Source: DASRDB01 sp035652815
GTDB lineage: Bacteria; Chloroflexota; Ktedonobacteria; Ktedonobacterales; Ktedonobacteraceae
NCBI GenBank assembly: GCA_035652815.1
Contig: DASRDB010000009.1
Coordinates: 1 to 64,000 of the forward strand
Direction of reading: 5' to 3'
Length of the DNA: 64,000 nt
The stretch's first letter is position 1. Each line of letters opens with the position of its first letter. Positions 43,683 to 51,637 of the stretch are shown one piece after another. A model generated the notes under the pieces. That model did not search any database, was not told where the DNA came from, and saw only the letters and a list, made by a program, of their open reading frames with translations. Both the position numbers and the translations under genes were made by a program.

Positions 43683-44569
43683 CCTTCCCGGAAGCGTGGC
43701 ACAACCGCCTCTACAAAATGCTCCAGCGTCTGTAGATCAGGCATGCGGAACATAAAATGGGTGACGCCGAGCTGTGCGAACTGCTCAATTTCTCGTGTCA
43801 CCTCGTCCGCGTTGCCCGCAACATAATGCTTCTCGGGATGGCGAAGAACCTTCTCCGGGTCTTCCGAGACGCTCACCGTCGCCAGATAGGTCAGTTTGAT
43901 TTCCTCCATATCGCGGCCTATCTCCTCGCAATGCCGCCGCAGCACGTCCACTTTATGCGCATATTCCTCAACAGGACAGGAATTGAAATTCCACCAATCG
44001 GCATACTTCGCGACAATTCGCAAGGTTCGCTGCTCGCCGCCACCGCCAATGAGTAGCGGAATGAGTGGTATTGGCGGCGGCTCGCAGTAAGCATTCTGGA
44101 TGGAGTGATATTTGCCTTGAAAAGTGGCTGGGCTGCTCATCCACATGGCGCGCAGGATGGCGACAACCTCCTCTAACTGCTCCATGCGCGTTTTGGTATC
44201 AGGATAGGCATAACCATAAGCATGATACTCGTCCTCCTTCCAACCCGCGCCAATACCGAGAATACAGCGCCCTTTGCTCAACAGTTGCAGGTTTGCCATC
44301 ATCTTGGCGAGCAGGGCCGGATTGCGGTAGGACTGGTCGAGAACGAGCGTACCCAGGCGAAACGTTGGATAATGCCCCGCGAAATAGCTGAGCGTGGTGA
44401 GCGATTCCAGCACATCACCATCTCCCCATTGCAGGTGATCCTCGAACCAGAGCGTAGTAAAGCCCCAGGCCAGCCGCTCGATACAGGCGGCATTGTAGTC
44501 CAGCAGTTCCTGCGCCTGCATCTTAGAGTCATACATCCTGAGCATCAAACCAAAGTCGATATTGCTCAT
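43679..44569 (-). CDS. LLM-class F420-dependent oxidoreductase, copy 1
   Basis: A 296-residue TIM-barrel protein of the luciferase-like monooxygenase superfamily, the branch that usually uses coenzyme F420. Seen: WFEDHLQWGDGD (about 41-52), LGTLVLDQSYRNPALLAKMMANLQLLSKGRCILGIGAGWKEDEYHAYGY (about 72-120) and LLIGGGGEQRTLRIVAKYADWWNF (about 172-195). The GAGWKxxEY and IGGGGE motifs are those of F420 enzymes. The substrate is unknown. It starts with ATGA overlapping the stop of the upstream LLM gene, so the two are translationally coupled. Confidence 0.92.
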   Translation of the reverse strand: MSNIDFGLMLRMYDSKMQAQELLDYNAACIERLAWGFTTLWFEDHLQWGDGDVLESLTTLSYFAGHYPTFRLGTLVLDQSYRNPALLAKMMANLQLLSKGRCILGIGAGWKEDEYHAYGYAYPDTKTRMEQLEEVVAILRAMWMSSPATFQGKYHSIQNAYCEPPPIPLIPLLIGGGGEQRTLRIVAKYADWWNFNSCPVEEYAHKVDVLRRHCEEIGRDMEEIKLTYLATVSVSEDPEKVLRHPEKHYVAGNADEVTREIEQFAQLGVTHFMFRMPDLQTLEHFVEAVVPRFREG

Positions 44570-45474
44570 AGCTTTGGCATTACCTCTGAAATCACTATCT
44601 CAAGCGTGGTCAGATTGGGAAAGCCGCCCGCCGAGAAGATGAAGTAATCGACGCCCAGGTCAATAAATGGCTGCATCTGTTCGCGCACCCGCTCGGGCGT
44701 GCCGACAAACCAGCCGCGCTCTGGATTCACATCGCGCGTGTTCAGGCGTTTCACCTCGGCCTCTGTTGGAGCGCAGATACAGCCGCCATACCATGTACGG
44801 CGCAAGGTGGCCGGGTCGCGCTTCACTTCGGCGCAGGCTCGTTCGCACTCCTCGACCATAGTGCGATACCGTTCAATCGGCGTCCAGGAAACGTTCCACC
44901 AATCGGCATAGCGGGCAGCCACGCGCAGCATGCGCGGCTTAAACGCGCCAATCAGAATAGTGGGAATCGGCTCCGGTTTGGGTTCGCACCATGCATCTAC
45001 TACTGAGTAATGCTTGCCCTTAAAAGTCGCCCGTTTATCGTGCCACATAGCATGCAGTATCTGCATGGTCTCGTCAAGTTCTTCTACGCGTGTGCCAGCC
45101 GAAGGAAAAGGATAGCCGTAGCTGGTATACTCGTCCTCTTTCCAGCCCGCACCAATGCCCAGGATGAAACGCCCGCCGCTCATAAATTGCAGCGTTGCGC
45201 CCATCTTCGCTAACAAGGCAGGATTGCGAAACGACTGGCAGAGAACGATATTACCAAACTTTAACGTGGGAGCGAGAGCACTCATATAGGTAATGGCCGT
45301 CCACCCCTCCATCAGGTTAGAATCGTCATATTGCAGGTGGTCAACCATCCATGCCGAGTCGAAATGCCCGGAGATCAATTCCAGGCCACGCTGCAAATCC
45401 GCCATATATGTCTGCGCTTCAGCCATGTTACGCGGACCGCTCGCCATGCTCCAACCAAATTGTACTTTTGTCAT
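44566..45474 (-). CDS. LLM-class F420-dependent oxidoreductase, copy 2
   Basis: A 302-residue paralogue of the preceding protein. WMVDHLQYDDSNL, FGNIVLCQSFRNPALLAKMGATLQFMSGGRFILGIGAGWKEDEYTSYGYPF and ILIGAFKPRMLRVAARYADWWNVSW are seen. IGAF replaces the usual IGGGGE, so cofactor or substrate contact may differ. ATG 45474 overlaps the stop of the upstream DinB-like gene as ATGA; the open frame continues 13 codons further, but the coupled ATG is preferred. The three genes are one operon. Confidence 0.92.
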   Translation of the reverse strand: MTKVQFGWSMASGPRNMAEAQTYMADLQRGLELISGHFDSAWMVDHLQYDDSNLMEGWTAITYMSALAPTLKFGNIVLCQSFRNPALLAKMGATLQFMSGGRFILGIGAGWKEDEYTSYGYPFPSAGTRVEELDETMQILHAMWHDKRATFKGKHYSVVDAWCEPKPEPIPTILIGAFKPRMLRVAARYADWWNVSWTPIERYRTMVEECERACAEVKRDPATLRRTWYGGCICAPTEAEVKRLNTRDVNPERGWFVGTPERVREQMQPFIDLGVDYFIFSAGGFPNLTTLEIVISEVMPKL

Positions 45475-45950
45475 GCCTGTTCTTTCACCGTTTCTTGTAA
45501 GCGACTTCGCCATGTCCGAATCTGCTCGCCGTGTTCCTCAAAGTGATGCCAGGTTGAACCGGCCACCCAGGCCCGCACATAGCCATTCCACTGCTCAGGC
45601 CGCAGCGAGGCCAGCAGCGCGAACAGGCGATAATGAGCCGTCTCGAAAAGCGTCACCGCCTGCTCTAACGTCAGTTTACGCAGTTCCGCCTCCCATTCAT
45701 CGTTGAAAGGCTGCGGATTGCGATAATCTTTATCTGAACGTTCCCCTTGCAGGTGCGTCTGCAACTCCTCGTAGCAAATCTCCTCCCAACGACCCATATG
45801 CGCCATCAGGTCCTTCACCGACCACTTCTCGGTGACGTCCTCGCGTGTCAATTCGGCCTCGCTCAAACCATAAATAGCCGACGTCAGCGCCACACGCGAT
45901 GAAATAACATGCGCAAGAATCTCCTGCGGTTCTCGCGTATCCTTTGGCAT
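45471..45950 (-). CDS. DinB-superfamily protein (DUF1706/ClbS-like)
   Basis: A 159-residue four-helix-bundle protein. EKWSVKDLMAHMGRWEEICYEEL (about 40-62) with its His is the DinB/MDMPI hallmark, and STWHHFEEHGEQIRTW near the C terminus offers further His residues. Related proteins are thiol-dependent transferases or, in ClbS, a self-protection hydrolase for a DNA-damaging metabolite. ATG 45950 is set by GGAG seven bases upstream. It is the first gene of an operon with two F420-type oxidoreductases, which suggests a shared detoxification or modification pathway. Confidence 0.8.
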   Translation of the reverse strand: MPKDTREPQEILAHVISSRVALTSAIYGLSEAELTREDVTEKWSVKDLMAHMGRWEEICYEELQTHLQGERSDKDYRNPQPFNDEWEAELRKLTLEQAVTLFETAHYRLFALLASLRPEQWNGYVRAWVAGSTWHHFEEHGEQIRTWRSRLQETVKEQA

Positions 45951-46025
45951 TTGCTTTCTCCACTGCAAAAATTGCAGGGACACGATGAGGAACGTTAACA
46001 AAAGAACAGGAGATGCTCACCCCAT

Positions 46026-46091
46026 GTCATCCTGAGCGCAGCGAAGGATCGCCGGCCTGGGCTTGCGATCCTTCGCTGCGCTCAGGATGAC
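46026..46091. repeat. Family B inverted repeat, short form
   Basis: GTCATCCTGAGCGCAGCGAA pairs with the inverse ending GGATGAC at 46091; the enclosed loop is only about 16 bases. Degenerate family A ends (CCTCATCGCGCCCCTACA, CCTCATCACGTTCCTAC) follow at 46125-46190. Confidence 0.85.
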
Positions 46092-46201
46092 ATTCCCGGA
46101 TTTCTCCTCTTTCTTTGCCGACATTCCTCATCGCGCCCCTACAGAAAACCCTCTCTTAATGAATGAAAGTTCCTCATCACGTTCCTACATACAATGTATT
46201 G

Positions 46202-47386
46202 CTATGCCACGTTTTCGATCACGGCTGCGATGCCCTGACCGCCGCCGATACAGAGAGAGGCCACGCCATATTTCAGGTTATGGCGGCGCAGCTCATACAT
46301 CAGCGTGAGCGCCAACCTTGCGCCACTGGCCGCCAGGGGATGACCAATAGAGATGGCCCCGCCGTTGACGTTGGTTTTCTCACGATCCAGGCCAAGCTCT
46401 TTCTCCACCGCGAGGTACTGCGGCGAAAAGGCTTCGTTGACCTCCACGCGGTCCATATCCGCAAGCTGCAAGTCGGCCCGTTTGAGCGCCTGGCGAATCG
46501 CGGGCGCAGGCCCGATGCCCATAATCTCAGGGGGAACGCCGACCACGCCCCATGAAACGAGGCGTGCCTTCGGTTTCAGATGATGCTCGCGCACAGCCTC
46601 TTCCGTCGCCAGAATCACGCATGCCGCCGCGTCGTTAATGCCACTTGCGTTGCCCGGCGTCACAATGCCTCCCTTGCGGAAACGCGCGGGTAGTTTCCCC
46701 AGCGCCTCCATTGAGGTATCGCGAATGCCCTCGTCCTGCGTAAATTCGACCGGATTGCCCTTGCGGTCTTTGATAGTGACAGGCACAATCTCCTCGGCTA
46801 AAAATCCCGCCTGCTGCGCCTTACGAGCGGACATCTGGCTGCGCAGCGCATACTCGTCGGCCTGTTCGCGTGTAATACCATAGCGTTCCGCGAGGTTTTC
46901 AGCCGTGATCGCCATGCCACAGCCCACATAAGTATCAATCAGATATTCCCACAGCGAATCTTCCAGTTGCGGAGCCTGTCCAAGCTTAAAGCCGTTGCGC
47001 GCCCCGCGTATCACATGCGGCGACTGCGTCATATTCTCCGCGCCACCAGCAAGCGCAATCTGTCCCTCTCCCAACTGGAGCATCTGCGCCGCGTTGACAA
47101 TCGCCTGCAAGCCAGAGCCACACAGCCTGTTGACAGTCAGCGCCGGAACCTCGATAGGCAATCCAGCCTTCAACGCCACGTGCCGCGCTAAATAAATCGC
47201 ATCCTTACTCGACTGAATCACGTTGCCCATCACAACCTGATCCACCCAGTTCGGATCGACGCCACTTCGCGCCAAAGCGCCCTTAGCGGCGATCACACCC
47301 AGATCAGTAGCAGTAATATCCGACAACGAACCTTGCAGCACACCCACCGGAGTGCGCGCCCCATCGATAATATAAATCTCTTGCAT
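46202..47386 (-). CDS. Acetyl-CoA C-acetyltransferase (thiolase)
   Basis: A 394-residue thiolase that condenses two acetyl-CoA or cleaves 3-ketoacyl-CoA. Seen: nucleophile Cys89 in NRLCGSGLQ, NVNGGAISIGHPLAASGAR with catalytic His near 349, and CIGGGQGIA with the second Cys near 379. The pattern is the short-chain (AtoB/PhaA/ThlA) type. ATG 47386 has GAGGTGAG upstream. It is divergent from the acetate permease gene, fitting acetate/acetyl-CoA use. A biosynthetic (polyhydroxybutyrate or isoprenoid) or degradative role cannot be separated by sequence. Confidence 0.95.
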   Translation of the reverse strand: MQEIYIIDGARTPVGVLQGSLSDITATDLGVIAAKGALARSGVDPNWVDQVVMGNVIQSSKDAIYLARHVALKAGLPIEVPALTVNRLCGSGLQAIVNAAQMLQLGEGQIALAGGAENMTQSPHVIRGARNGFKLGQAPQLEDSLWEYLIDTYVGCGMAITAENLAERYGITREQADEYALRSQMSARKAQQAGFLAEEIVPVTIKDRKGNPVEFTQDEGIRDTSMEALGKLPARFRKGGIVTPGNASGINDAAACVILATEEAVREHHLKPKARLVSWGVVGVPPEIMGIGPAPAIRQALKRADLQLADMDRVEVNEAFSPQYLAVEKELGLDREKTNVNGGAISIGHPLAASGARLALTLMYELRRHNLKYGVASLCIGGGQGIAAVIENVA

Positions 47387-47514
47387 GAAACTCACCTCGT
47401 TGTGCAGCAAAACAACCTGTTTTCTGGTGTTTAGTTTAACATTTTAAGAGAGGGTGAGGCAAATTCGCAGGTGGGTGTTGCTCTTCCATGAGATGCCACA
47501 AGACGCCATTTTTA

Positions 47515-47523
47515 TGCTATAAT
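47515..47523 (+). promoter_or_regulatory. Extended -10 promoter of satP
   Basis: TGCTATAAT at 47515-47523 is a perfect extended -10. No good -35 is seen, as is common for this class. Transcription would start near 47530, giving a leader of about 310 bases. Confidence 0.55.
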
Positions 47524-47583
47524 ATCGATAAGCGAACTCAAAAGCTGCACGCTGTATTTGAGAACGCGCGCTGCATCCTTTGT

Positions 47584-47829
47584 CGAAAGGAGGAACATCA
47601 GCCACACTTCATCTTTCGGTTAACACCCTACTTTGAGCCGCTTTTTGTCGTGTTGTGTGTTTTTGTCCTTCATGGACGAGCATGAAGCCATCCAAATTCG
47701 TTTGGATGACGTTCCCTACCCAATTCACGGACTTCGTTGTCCGGACAAGCAATCGCAGAGCAATTTCTTCTCTGCTTCGGAATATGTACCAACCTTTGTA
47801 CATGTATTGCCAGTCTTTCTACGAAAGGT
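47584..47829 (+). promoter_or_regulatory. Structured leader of the acetate permease gene
   Basis: A run of stem-loops lies between promoter and gene: CGAAAG/CTTTCG (47584-47618); GTCC/GGAC (47665-47677); CATCCAAA-TTCG-TTTGGATG (47689-47708, an 8-bp stem with UUCG tetraloop); CGGAC/GTCCG (47728-47743); GCAGAG/CTCTGC (47755-47775); ATGTAC/GTACAT (47784-47803). The first stem contains CGAAAGGAGGAAC, nearly repeated as CGAAAGGTGGGAAC at the true ribosome-binding site (47822). CTTTCG could therefore pair with either. No known riboswitch family is recognised. Confidence 0.5.
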
Positions 47830-47839
47830 GGGAACCTGA

Positions 47840-48469
47840 ATGGCTCAAATCGCAGCAGAACGGGCTGAAGCAGCCGCTCCAGCCGTCGCCAATCCTGCAC
47901 CTCTTGGCCTCAGCGCCTTCGCACTCACAACCTTCGTCCTCAGCGCGGCCAATGCTGGCTGGTTCACAGCATCAGGCATTGTGCTTGGCCTCGCCATTTT
48001 CTATGGTGGTATCGTCCAGCTTCTGGCTGGAATGTGGGAATTCAGAGCTGGTAACACATTTGGTGCGACCGCTTTCTGCTCCTATGGAGGCTTCTGGTTA
48101 TCGCTCGGCTTTGTCCTTTTACCCATCTTCACCTCTCCAGCAGGCAAACCGGGTCAGAGTATCGTTGACCTTCTGGGTACCAATGCAGGCCCGGCTCTTG
48201 GCTTCTTCCTGCTCGGCTGGGCGATTTTCACCTTCTTGATGTTCCTCGGAACTTTCAGAAGCACAGGGGCACTCATGGCGGTCTTCTTCTTCCTGTTCAT
48301 CACCTATGTTGCTCTCACCATCGGCGCGTTCGGTGGAGGCTCAACCTGGAATACCATCGGCGGCTGGCTCGGAGTCATTACTGCACTCCTGGCCTGGTAC
48401 ACTGCCGTAGCGGCCGTCCTGGATTCCGTCAAGTCTGCTTTCAGGCTACCGACATTCCCAAGAGGTTAA
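47840..48469 (+). CDS. satP: Acetate uptake permease, GPR1/FUN34/YaaH family
   Basis: A 209-residue membrane protein. NPAPLGLSAFALTTFVLS (about 18-35) carries the family signature NPAPLGL. Six helices are predicted: about 27-47, 50-68, 75-97, 113-133, 138-160 and 170-190. YGGIVQLLAGMWEFRAGNTFGATAFCSYGGFWLS is also typical. It takes up acetate and perhaps succinate by proton symport or as a channel. GAAAGGTGGG precedes the ATG. The gene sits between a structured leader and a structured 3' element, and is divergent from a thiolase. Confidence 0.95.
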   Translation: MAQIAAERAEAAAPAVANPAPLGLSAFALTTFVLSAANAGWFTASGIVLGLAIFYGGIVQLLAGMWEFRAGNTFGATAFCSYGGFWLSLGFVLLPIFTSPAGKPGQSIVDLLGTNAGPALGFFLLGWAIFTFLMFLGTFRSTGALMAVFFFLFITYVALTIGAFGGGSTWNTIGGWLGVITALLAWYTAVAAVLDSVKSAFRLPTFPRG

Positions 48470-48502
48470 CTGCTTTCGCAGCGCAAGTCGCTCATTAACG
48501 AG

Positions 48503-48607
48503 GCCTCCGGTTCTACAGTTGCGTAATGTCTATGATAGACAAACGAGAATTGCCAGGCGGGCACCAGCCGCCCAGCATTTTCCTCTCGCGCTCTACGAAC
48601 CGGAGGC
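48503..48607 (+). ncRNA. Three-way-junction RNA element after satP
   Basis: Outer stem GCCTCCGGTTC (48503-48513) / GAACCGGAGGC (48597-48607), 11 perfect pairs, encloses two inner hairpins. One is GTCTA-TGA-TAGAC (48528-48540). The other is closed by CGAGA/TCTCG (48544-48588) with GGCGG/CCGCC inside. It begins 34 bases after the satP stop. It may be a 3' UTR element or a small RNA; no known family is recognised. Confidence 0.4.
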
Positions 48608-48691
48608 TTTCCATGAAGTCGAAAGATTAGAGGAAGTGGTATCCAATTAAACAGAAGTGAGCAAGTTTCTAGCGCAAAGCAAGCAGATCAA

Positions 48692-48717
48692 GGGCGATCA
48701 TTGCAGATCGTCCTTTT
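48692..48717 (+). terminator. Intrinsic terminator before the MazG-like gene
   Basis: GGGCGATC / GATCGTCC stem (one G-U pair) with a 6-base loop, followed by TTTTCATTTTG. It probably ends the satP transcript. It lies 27 bases before the next ATG. Confidence 0.6.
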
Positions 48718-48743
48718 CATTTTGTTGAAAGGCCATCTCAACA

Positions 48744-49127
48744 ATGTTTCCAAATGATGTGCAAACACTCGAGGATTTCCAGGCATTCCATCGCTGGCTC
48801 GACGAGAAGAATAACTTCAACACGGACATCTTTCTCAATATGGTACTCTTAAGTGCAGAAATTGGCGAATTTGCTCAGGTACTCAAAAAAGTGTACTGGC
48901 GAACCGATCCGCAAAGAAATGAAGACCGGCCAGCATGCACACTTGGAGGAGCCCTCGCCGAACATCACGACGAACTTGGCCAGGAGCTGGCCGATTGCCT
49001 GGCATGCCTCTTGAAAATCGCAAATTATACTGGTATCGATCTACAAGCCGCTTATCTCAAAAAGATGGCTGAAAACGTATCACGCAAGTGGGCATATCCA
49101 CAACAGAACGAATCAACAAAAGCATAG
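48744..49127 (+). CDS. MazG-like nucleotide pyrophosphohydrolase
   Basis: A 127-residue all-alpha NTP-PPase. LLSAEIGEFAQVLKKVYW (about 34-51) supplies the first E-x-x-E pair and ELGQELADCLACLLKIANYTGIDL (about 80-103) the E-x-x-D pair that bind magnesium. It hydrolyses non-canonical or excess nucleoside triphosphates to the monophosphate and pyrophosphate. GAAAGG lies 11 bases before the ATG. It is followed 16 bases later by an LLM oxidoreductase gene, so they may share a transcript. Confidence 0.88.
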   Translation: MFPNDVQTLEDFQAFHRWLDEKNNFNTDIFLNMVLLSAEIGEFAQVLKKVYWRTDPQRNEDRPACTLGGALAEHHDELGQELADCLACLLKIANYTGIDLQAAYLKKMAENVSRKWAYPQQNESTKA

Positions 49128-49143
49128 AAAGGATTTCTTTAGC

Positions 49144-50004
49144 ATGAAACTGAGCTTCGGCATCAAAACCGCTCCGCAATTCACCACCTACGACGATATC
49201 CTGCGCGTCTGGAACGAGGCAGACAGACTTCCCGAAATCGAACACGCCTGGGCCTTCGACCACTTCATCCCGCTCGGCCCCGACCCCACTGGCCCACAGT
49301 TGGAAGGCTGGACGCTTTTAGGTGCGTTAGCAGCGCGTACCGAACGCCTACGTCTTGGCCTGATGGTTACAGGCAACATCTATCGGCATCCCGCTGTTCT
49401 CGCAAACATTGGCGCGACCGTCGATGTGATTTCACATGGTCGGCTGGACTTCGGCATTGGGGCGGGTTGGAACGAGATGGAATGCAACATGTACGGCATT
49501 CCGCTCTACGCACCAGGGGAGCGCATCCGCCGCCTGGGAGAAGCCTGCGAGGTCATCAAACTGCTCTGGACAGAGCCACGCGCCAACTTCAATGGCAAAT
49601 ACTACCAGTTGCGTGATGCCCTCTGCGAACCAAAGCCAGTACAAAAACCCTATCCACCCTTTGTTATTGGTGGCAGCGGCGAGCAGCTAACCCTGCGTGT
49701 CGTCGCCAAATACGCCAATATCTGGAATTTCGCTGGCGGCTCCGTCGAAACCTTCCAGCATAAAAACGAGGTCTTGAACGGCTACTGCAAGGAAATCGGT
49801 CGCGACCCCCAGACCATTCAGCGCTCTATTCAGACAAGGATGAACTACAACAATCTTTCCGAAAGCATCGAGCAGATGCGCCCCTACATTCAGGAAGGAG
49901 CCAGCCATATCGTGCTGAACCTGACTGCGCCCTATCCTGAAAATATCGTGCATCGCCTGGTCGAAGAGGTCGTCAAACCGTTGAACGTCGAGTTCCAGGC
50001 ATAG
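49144..50004 (+). CDS. LLM-class F420-dependent oxidoreductase, copy 3
   Basis: A 286-residue LLM-family protein, more distant from the pair at 43.7-45.5 kb. AWAFDHFIPLGPDPTGPQLEGWTLL (about 35-60), LGLMVTGNIYRHPAVLANIGATVDVISHGRLDFGIGAGWNEMECNMYGI (about 75-122) and FVIGGSGEQLTLRVVAKYANIWNF are seen. The GAGWN-x-E-x-Y and IGGSGE motifs favour F420 as cofactor. The substrate is unknown. It follows the MazG-like gene by 16 bases. Confidence 0.92.
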   Translation: MKLSFGIKTAPQFTTYDDILRVWNEADRLPEIEHAWAFDHFIPLGPDPTGPQLEGWTLLGALAARTERLRLGLMVTGNIYRHPAVLANIGATVDVISHGRLDFGIGAGWNEMECNMYGIPLYAPGERIRRLGEACEVIKLLWTEPRANFNGKYYQLRDALCEPKPVQKPYPPFVIGGSGEQLTLRVVAKYANIWNFAGGSVETFQHKNEVLNGYCKEIGRDPQTIQRSIQTRMNYNNLSESIEQMRPYIQEGASHIVLNLTAPYPENIVHRLVEEVVKPLNVEFQA

Positions 50005-50066
50005 TAATTACTACAGCTTTAAGGTAAAATACTGTTGGAGGCTTCAATACTAACAGGAGGTGAAAC

Positions 50067-50297
50067 ATGTCGTCTCGAGAGATTTTTCCTGGTATTACCG
50101 CAGACCCAGAAACTCTTGGCGGTGAAGCGGTTATCAAAGGAACGCGCATTCCAGTTTCACTCATCCTGGGCCATCTCGCCAGTGGCATGAGCATAGATGA
50201 AATCGCGTATGAGTATGATCTGACGCGCAAAGAAATCTATGCTGCGCTAGCCTATGCCGCAAAACGAATTGGAGAAGAGGCCATCCATGCCAACTAA
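50067..50297 (+). CDS. DUF433 antitoxin-like protein
   Basis: A 76-residue DUF433 protein. GITADPETLGGEAVIKGTRIPVSLILGHLASGMSIDEIAYEYDLTRKEIYAALAYA is the family pattern, with a helix-turn-helix-like C terminus. DUF433 proteins are VapB45-type antitoxins paired with DUF5615 PIN-like toxins. AGGAGG precedes the ATG. It overlaps the downstream toxin-like gene by 11 bases, so they are translationally coupled. Confidence 0.93.
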   Translation: MSSREIFPGITADPETLGGEAVIKGTRIPVSLILGHLASGMSIDEIAYEYDLTRKEIYAALAYAAKRIGEEAIHAN

Positions 50298-50658
50298 AGA
50301 TAAAATGCCTGGCTTCTTTATTGATGAGAATCTTCCTAAGAAGCTTTGGAAAGCAATGCGAGCGGCAGGATATCCTGCCGCTCGCGCAGTTGATGAACAT
50401 TTACAGGGCAAAACTGATTACACTGTTTTCAGACAAGTTAGCCAAAGAGCCATTATTATTACAAGAGATCAAGATTTTTTGAGAACAGATTTATTTCCAC
50501 CACCTCACTCCGGTATTATTGTAATAAATTTACGCAAAGATATATCTATCACAGAACTCGTAACTATTGTAATGAATGCCTTAAATACTTTAGTGCATGA
50601 AGAGCTTACGAACAAGGTCTATATTATTGAAGAAAATCAGATACTACGCTCTTCTTAA
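50287..50658 (+). CDS. DUF5615 PIN-like toxin
   Basis: A 123-residue PIN-like protein of the DUF5615/VapC45 type. FFIDENLPKKLWKAM (about 10-24) supplies the first acidic residues. RAIIITRDQDFL (about 55-66) has the central Asp pair, and SGIIVINL follows. It is expected to be a metal-dependent RNase neutralised by the DUF433 protein. The second half is markedly AT-rich relative to the neighbours, suggesting acquisition. ATG 50287 has GAAGAGG upstream. Confidence 0.9.
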   Translation: MPTKDKMPGFFIDENLPKKLWKAMRAAGYPAARAVDEHLQGKTDYTVFRQVSQRAIIITRDQDFLRTDLFPPPHSGIIVINLRKDISITELVTIVMNALNTLVHEELTNKVYIIEENQILRSS

Positions 50659-50682
50659 AAGCTGGAAACAGTAAACTTAATG

Positions 50683-51630
50683 CTATAATGCTACCCCAAT
50701 AATCTCTTTCACATCCCCAATCCCCTCGCCCTTTAAAAATGCCTCAATACCCTCTAAAATCTCTATACCCACGCGAGGATTAACAAAATTCATGGTCCCA
50801 ACCTCAATAGCCGAAGCCCCGGCCATCAAAAATTCAAGCGCATCATTGGCATTGCAAATACCGCCAATGCCGATGATAGGGACATGTGCATAGTCTGAAC
50901 GCAGTTCTTTCGCCACTTCGTAAACCATGCGCAAAGCAAGTGGCTTGATCGCAGGCCCCGAAAGCCCACCCGTAACGTTTGCCAGCACAGGGCGACGAGT
51001 AGAGGTATCGATACGTAGCGCGGTAAAGGTGTTAATGAGGGAGACAGCATCTGCGCCACTAGAGACAGCCGCTAGAGCTGTTGGCCTGGCATCTCCACTG
51101 TTTGGAGAAAGTTTGACGATCAAAGGGAGCGTGGTTGCTTTGCAAATTGCTGCCGTGACATCAGCGACCGCCTGTGGGTCTGCGCCAAAGACCACACCCC
51201 CAGCGCGAATATTGGGGCATGAGACATTGACTTCAATTCCCGCAACGCCCTCGACACCTTCCAGCAGTTCAGCAATCTCGACAAACTCCTCTATGGTTTC
51301 ACCCGCGATATTGACAATTACGGGAGTCTGCCAACCCTTCCAGGTAGGAGCATATTTCCTGATAACCGCCCGCACGCCTGGATTTTGCAAGCCGATAGCG
51401 TTGAGCACCCCTGAAGCCGTTTCAACGGTGCGCGGGTGTTCGTTGCCCTTCCGAGCATGCCTCGTAGTACCCTTGCAAATGATCGCGCCCAGCCGCCGAA
51501 TTTCCGCGATGCGTGCATATTCGACGCCATAGCCGAACGTTCCGGCGGCAGTCATGACCGGATTTTTCAGCGTCAGCCCGCTTTTATGGCGCGGCGCAAG
51601 TTCAGTTTGCAGGTTTACAGGCGAGTTCAT
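50683..51630 (-). CDS. pyrD: Dihydroorotate dehydrogenase, class 1B type
   Basis: A 315-residue PyrD that oxidises dihydroorotate to orotate with FMN. NPVMTAAGTFGYG (23-35), KGTT with Lys53, NAIGLQNPG (78-86) and NVSCPNI with catalytic Cys138 are seen. The Cys and GxxQNPG pattern match class 1B (NAD-linked). Class 1B normally works with PyrK, but no pyrK is in this operon. Start at ATG 51630, 7 bases after the pyrF stop, probably by translational coupling because no strong site is present. It is the last gene of the pyr operon. Confidence 0.95.
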   Translation of the reverse strand: MNSPVNLQTELAPRHKSGLTLKNPVMTAAGTFGYGVEYARIAEIRRLGAIICKGTTRHARKGNEHPRTVETASGVLNAIGLQNPGVRAVIRKYAPTWKGWQTPVIVNIAGETIEEFVEIAELLEGVEGVAGIEVNVSCPNIRAGGVVFGADPQAVADVTAAICKATTLPLIVKLSPNSGDARPTALAAVSSGADAVSLINTFTALRIDTSTRRPVLANVTGGLSGPAIKPLALRMVYEVAKELRSDYAHVPIIGIGGICNANDALEFLMAGASAIEVGTMNFVNPRVGIEILEGIEAFLKGEGIGDVKEIIGVAL

Positions 51631-51637
51631 AGCGACA

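Noticed and set aside
47488..47685. 65-codon plus-strand frame before satP
   Set aside because: Its start lies upstream of the proposed extended -10 promoter and has no ribosome-binding site; the interval is better explained as structured leader.
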